In this document: positions 60,191-64,000 of the stretch, one piece after another
Position numbering within the stretch: position 1 is the stretch's first letter
How the letters are laid out: the number at the start of each line of letters is the position of its first letter
Assembly (NCBI GenBank): GCA_049604415.1
Contig: JBMYTN010000007.1
Span: forward strand, 62,001 to 126,000
Length of the DNA: 64,000 nt
From: JBMYTN01 sp049604415
GTDB lineage: Bacteria > Pseudomonadota > Alphaproteobacteria > Rhodospirillales > Rhodospirillaceae
Direction: 5' to 3'
Made by a program: the position numbers and the translations under genes
The notes under the pieces: model-generated
Told to the model about the DNA's origin: nothing
The model's database searches: none
What the model saw: only the letters and a program-made list of their open reading frames with translations

Positions 60191-61660
60191 CTATAAAGCA
60201 ACTCCGACAGAATTGTGATCAAAGACTTTTCCGGCGCTCGGGCGACTTTCTAATACTTTGGTAGCAGACAAAGTCGACGCCGGACTATGGGCGACCGCAT
60301 CCCCGATAATAAACAGAACCGGTGTTTCTTTTGGCCCGAACGGGGTCTTATCGGTGGCAAAGTCTTCAGCCGCTTGGGCCAAGGTCATGAAATGATGCGC
60401 ATGGCTTTGGCCAGTGCCATCCCAGATCCCGACCAGAGGGGTTTCCGGGGTCAAACCGTGATCGATCAGAGCCTGGGCGGCTTGGCCCATATGCCGACCG
60501 GCCATATACAGGCAGAGCGTGGCGGACGGATTGGCCAGCTTGGCCCAATCCGGTTGGCCGCTTTGGCCTGCGGTCTCATCAAAGCTGGCGGTGGCCAGGG
60601 TCAGGGCCCGGCTTTCGCCGCGATAGGTCAGGGGCAGACCCAGGCGGGCGGCAATGCCAAAGGCGGCGGACACTCCGCAGAGCACCTGGGGCTGGATGCC
60701 ATGGGCCTGGAGGAAATCCTGTTCCTCGCCACCCCGGCCAAAGACAAAGGGATCGCCGCCTTTCAGACGGACCACCCGTTCGCCGCGCTTGGCATGGGAC
60801 AGCATCAACTGATTGGTCATGTCCTGGGGCACCGAGGGCTGACCGGCACGTTTGCCCACCGGGATCACCCGGGCTTCCTTGCGGGTCATGGCCAGGATCT
60901 CCGGAGAGACCAGGGCGTCATGCAGCACCACATCGGCGGTCCGCAACGCCTTGGCCGCTTCCAGGGTCAACAGGCCCGGATCCCCCGGTCCGGCGCCAAC
61001 CAGGGCAATGGAGCCTTTGGCGCTGTCCACCGGGGTGGTCAGGGCGGCTTCCAGATCTTCGGCGACGGTTTCGGCGGGGGCGGCGCAGAGGCTATCCAAC
61101 CCCTCATCGGTTAGGAACCGATCCCAAAACCGCATCCGGCCCCGGCCTTGGGGAATGGCCTGCTTCAGGCGATCTCGGAACCCGGCCAATTGCTGGGTCA
61201 GGCGGCCCAAGCCCTGGGGCAAAGCGGTTTCGATCCGCTGGCGCAGGATCTTGGCCAAGGTCGGCGAGGCCCCACCGGTCGAAACCGCCACCACCACCGG
61301 GGAGCGGTCAATAATCGCCGGAATGATAAAATCGCAGGCCTCAGGCGTATCGATGGTGTTGACCAGCAAGCCGGTGCAGGCGGCAAAGCGGTGCAAGATC
61401 TCAGAGGCAGCCGGGTCCAAGCCATCGTCAAAGGCCAAGCGGCAGCCTTGGATGTGGCTTTTCGCCAGCTTCGGCGCGGTGACCGTAAGATCTCCGGCCC
61501 GGACCAGGGTTTGCATATCCCCTTCCAGATGATCGGCAATCAGGCGGATATCCGCTCCGGCCATCCGCAACAGCCGGGCTTTGGCCGCTGCGGCGTCAGA
61601 TCCGCCGAGCAGCAGCACGGGCATGCCCTTGAGGGACAAAAAGATCGGGAAAAAGTCCAT
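60191..61660 (-). CDS. cysG: Siroheme synthase CysG
   Basis: This trifunctional enzyme of 489 residues makes siroheme from uroporphyrinogen III. The N-terminal part (about 1-215) is precorrin-2 dehydrogenase/ferrochelatase, starting MDFFPIFLSLKGMPVLLLGG. The C-terminal part (about 225-470) is SAM-uroporphyrinogen methyltransferase, with VGAGPGDPGLLTLEAAKAL, VLHDALVS and RLKGGDPFVFGRGGEE. ATG 61660 fits the family's N terminus; the frame is open to 61717, overlapping the nitrate reductase gene by 32 bases. Siroheme is the cofactor of assimilatory nitrite and sulfite reductases, so linkage to nitrate reductase is expected. Confidence 0.92.
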   Translation of the reverse strand: MDFFPIFLSLKGMPVLLLGGSDAAAAKARLLRMAGADIRLIADHLEGDMQTLVRAGDLTVTAPKLAKSHIQGCRLAFDDGLDPAASEILHRFAACTGLLVNTIDTPEACDFIIPAIIDRSPVVVAVSTGGASPTLAKILRQRIETALPQGLGRLTQQLAGFRDRLKQAIPQGRGRMRFWDRFLTDEGLDSLCAAPAETVAEDLEAALTTPVDSAKGSIALVGAGPGDPGLLTLEAAKALRTADVVLHDALVSPEILAMTRKEARVIPVGKRAGQPSVPQDMTNQLMLSHAKRGERVVRLKGGDPFVFGRGGEEQDFLQAHGIQPQVLCGVSAAFGIAARLGLPLTYRGESRALTLATASFDETAGQSGQPDWAKLANPSATLCLYMAGRHMGQAAQALIDHGLTPETPLVGIWDGTGQSHAHHFMTLAQAAEDFATDKTPFGPKETPVLFIIGDAVAHSPASTLSATKVLESRPSAGKVFDHNSVGVAL

Positions 61661-61685
61661 GCTCTGGGCCGCTTGCGACCCGGTC

Positions 61686-64000
61686 TCACTCTGCAGCGGC
61701 TGCGATCCGTGTGGCATCAGTCAGGATCTCCCCAAGTTCGGCGCGGCAACTGCCGCAACCGGTTCCCGCCGCCGTTTCGGCGGCAATGGCGTCAACAGTG
61801 TCCGCACCTGCGGCAATGGCGGCGCGGATGGTCTTTTCTCCGACGGTCTGGCAGGAGCAGACAATGCGTCCCACATCGGCCACCGCGCCCGGCGCGCGGC
61901 CCGCCAACAGGGCGTAGCGGTCCTGATGGCTTAAGGGGGTGGCAAAACGCTCTTGGACCCAGGCCTCAGAAATCCGATCCTTGATGCTGCCCAAATAGAG
62001 CACCGCTTCCAGATCATCGCCCTGCAGCCATACCGAGGACAGACTGCCCCGTTGCGGATCTTCATAGGTCAGGTCCGCTGGGCGCTCTGGCAAGCCATCA
62101 ATCGCGTTCTGGGTGCAATCCAGCACCAAATGGGTCGCCACCGCGTCGCTGCCTTCCACCCGGGCCCAGCGCAAAACGCCTTCGGGCCGCAAAGCCGATT
62201 TGGTGAAGGCGATCCCTTCGCGGACCGGGCCCAAGGCCTCCAGGCGGACCGGGCTGGCCTTGCTTTCCGGTTGACCGGAGAGCGGGTCCACATGGGGGGC
62301 GATCAGGCGCGAGGTGATGGCGTCCGACGCAAAAGCATCGGTCCAATGGATTGGCAAGAATACTTGGCCCCGAGGCTGGTTTGCGGTCAGCCGCAGCCGA
62401 GCCATCACCGTGCCATGGACGCTGTGCAGGCTGACCACTTGGTCCTCGGCCATGCCCCGCGCAGCCGCATCCTCTGGATTGACCTCCAGCAGCGGTTCGG
62501 GTCGGTGGGCGGACAGGCGGGCAGACAGCCCGGTCCGGGTCATGGTGTGCCATTGATCCCGGTAGCGCCCGGTGTTCAGCACCAGATCGAAGCGCTCATC
62601 CACCGCTTCCTTCAGCGGGCGGTGTTGGACAGGGAGCAATTTGGCTTTGCCATCCGGATGGGTGAAGCCGCCCTCGGCAAACAGCCGTCCAGCCCCTTGC
62701 AGGGGTTGTTTCGGAGCGCTCGGGGCGGGCACCGGCCAGCGGATCGGCTCCAGGGCGTCATAGGCGGCCCGGTCCAGATCGATCAGCCCGCCAATATCAA
62801 AGGCCCGCTCGCCATCATTTTCAAAGGCGGACAAAGCGGCATGTTCAACGAAGACATCCACGGGGCTGTCATAGGCGAAGGCACGTTCAAAGCCCAGGCG
62901 ATGGGCGACCTGGGTTAGCGCCCACCAATCGGGTTTGGCCTCGCCCACCGGCGGGCGGAAGCCGCGCTGGCGGGAAATACAGCGCTCCGAATTAGTCACC
63001 GTGCCATCCTTTTCCCCCCAGCCAGCGGCGGGCAGGAGAATATCGGCATAGGCGGCGGTGTCGGTCTCGGCGGTGACATCGGAGACGATGACGGTGGGGC
63101 AGGTCTCCAGAGCCTCGCGGACTTTGGCCGAGGCGGGCAGGCTGACCGCCGGATTGGTCGCCATGACCCAGACCAGCTTGATCTTGCCCTCGCCAATGGC
63201 CTTGAACATGTCCACGGCTTTCAGGCCTTGGCCCTGTTGCAGGGCCGGGGCGTCCCAGAACCGGCGCACCCGGTCGACATGGGTTGGGTTGTCCGGATCC
63301 ATATGGGCCGCCAGTTGGTTGGCGAGACCGCCGACCTCGCGCCCACCCATGGCATTGGGCTGGCCGGTGACGGAAAATGGTCCCATGCCGGGACGGCCAA
63401 TCCGACCGGTGGCCAGATGGACATTGATGATCGCATTGACCTTGTCGCTGCCGCTGGCGGATTGGTTCACCCCCTGGGAGAACACGGTCACCACCTTTTC
63501 GGTGTTGGCAAACAAGGCGTAGAACTCTTCCAGCAAAGCCGGGTCGAGCTGGCAAAGCTCCGCCACTTTAGGCGCTTCGGCCCGGGCGGCCTCCAAGGCA
63601 GCGTCCAGACCATTGGTGTGTTGTTCGGCCCAGTCTCGGTCGATCTTCCCGGCTTGTTCCAGGGCAGCCAGCAGGCCATTGAATAGCGGCACATCGGAGC
63701 CCGAAGCCAGGGGCAGATGCATATGGGCCCCATCGCAGCTGTCGGTGCGCCGGGGATCAATCACCACCAGCTTGGTGCCGCGCGCCATGGCGGCCTCGAC
63801 CCGGCGATGCAGGATCGGATGGCACCAGGCCAGATTGGAGCCCACTAGAACGATGACCTCGGCTTCGTCCAGGTCCTCATAAAGGCCAGGCACCACATCT
63901 TCGCCAAAGGCCCGCTTATGGCCCACCACCGTGGAGGCCATGCAGAGCCGGGAATTGGTGTCCACATGGCGGCAGCCCAGGAAGCCCTTGGCCAGCTTGT
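61686..64000 (-). CDS. nasA: Assimilatory nitrate reductase, large subunit (partial)
   Basis: The gene enters from the right edge of the window; at least 771 codons are visible, without the N-terminal [4Fe-4S] region. The visible part is the molybdopterin oxidoreductase core (GSNLAWCHPILHRR, FSQGVNQSASGSDKVNAIIN, ATNPAVSLPAS) and the molydopterin dinucleotide-binding domain (NTGRYRDQWHTMTRTG). A C-terminal BFD-like [2Fe-2S] domain has cysteines in CSCQTVG and GTGCGSCR, as in NasA/NarB of heterotrophs. It reduces nitrate to nitrite in the cytoplasm. The frame continues to the edge with FLGCRHVDTNSRL, so the GTG at 63965 is not the start. CysG follows directly and probably shares its transcript. 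Confidence 0.92.
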   Translation of the reverse strand, partial: KLAKGFLGCRHVDTNSRLCMASTVVGHKRAFGEDVVPGLYEDLDEAEVIVLVGSNLAWCHPILHRRVEAAMARGTKLVVIDPRRTDSCDGAHMHLPLASGSDVPLFNGLLAALEQAGKIDRDWAEQHTNGLDAALEAARAEAPKVAELCQLDPALLEEFYALFANTEKVVTVFSQGVNQSASGSDKVNAIINVHLATGRIGRPGMGPFSVTGQPNAMGGREVGGLANQLAAHMDPDNPTHVDRVRRFWDAPALQQGQGLKAVDMFKAIGEGKIKLVWVMATNPAVSLPASAKVREALETCPTVIVSDVTAETDTAAYADILLPAAGWGEKDGTVTNSERCISRQRGFRPPVGEAKPDWWALTQVAHRLGFERAFAYDSPVDVFVEHAALSAFENDGERAFDIGGLIDLDRAAYDALEPIRWPVPAPSAPKQPLQGAGRLFAEGGFTHPDGKAKLLPVQHRPLKEAVDERFDLVLNTGRYRDQWHTMTRTGLSARLSAHRPEPLLEVNPEDAAARGMAEDQVVSLHSVHGTVMARLRLTANQPRGQVFLPIHWTDAFASDAITSRLIAPHVDPLSGQPESKASPVRLEALGPVREGIAFTKSALRPEGVLRWARVEGSDAVATHLVLDCTQNAIDGLPERPADLTYEDPQRGSLSSVWLQGDDLEAVLYLGSIKDRISEAWVQERFATPLSHQDRYALLAGRAPGAVADVGRIVCSCQTVGEKTIRAAIAAGADTVDAIAAETAAGTGCGSCRAELGEILTDATRIAAAAE

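Overview
The window is a GC-rich chromosomal piece of an alphaproteobacterium. A free-living, probably marine member of the Rhodospirillales or a related order fits best. The support is indirect: a DddL-type DMSP lyase, a cyanide-insensitive-type cytochrome bd, a PhaB-type reductase, assimilatory nitrate reduction, two chemoreceptors and a very large RTX adhesin. There is no rRNA or normal tRNA to fix the taxonomy. A 10-base N run at 6826-6835 marks an assembly gap inside a repeat.

Layout. 1-2118: end of a phage-like module (tail-fibre-like protein, GH24 endolysin). 2451-6147: an RNA repair and quality-control locus with a tRNA-like cloverleaf in the rtcB leader, rtcB, two bacterial Y RNAs (one with a tRNA-like module), a Ro60/Rsr gene and a small HTH gene. 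6254-14720: a probable quorum-regulated lasso-peptide-type RiPP island. It holds two candidate precursors, two LuxR paralogs, a cyclase of the asparagine-synthetase type, and a leftward operon of PqqD-like chaperone, HprK-like kinase, sulfotransferase and methyltransferase. Four lux-box-like dyads sit in its intergenic regions, and two MITE-like elements interrupt it. A matching B2 leader-peptidase gene lies about 17 kb to the right of the island at 30326-30823.

14737-34623: ordinary genes. These are SiaC/SiaA-type signalling, a Spy/CpxP-like periplasmic protein, a GST, a PAS-HD-GYP phosphodiesterase, DddL, a GbsR-like regulator with cydAB, LysR, two alpha/beta hydrolases, a SnoaL-like protein, gamma-glutamyltransferase, a PQQ-type sugar dehydrogenase, a chemoreceptor and acetoacetyl-CoA reductase. 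34746-56561: one gene of about 7270 codons on the minus strand, a FecR-RTX-LamG giant adhesin with 13 repeat landmarks at an exact 420-bp spacing. 57035-64000: glycerate 2-kinase, a second chemoreceptor, siroheme synthase and the 3' part of assimilatory nitrate reductase, which runs off the window.

Two systems deserve attention. The first is the Y RNA pair: both RNAs share the same Ro-binding helix (closing stem, conserved internal loop, second stem), but one carries two simple hairpins and the other a full tRNA mimic. The second is the lasso-like island: a precursor ending in Ser beside an HprK-like kinase, additional sulfotransferase and methyltransferase genes, LuxR control inferred from repeated dyads, and an unlinked B2 peptidase. 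All functional statements rest on sequence reading only; no database search was run.
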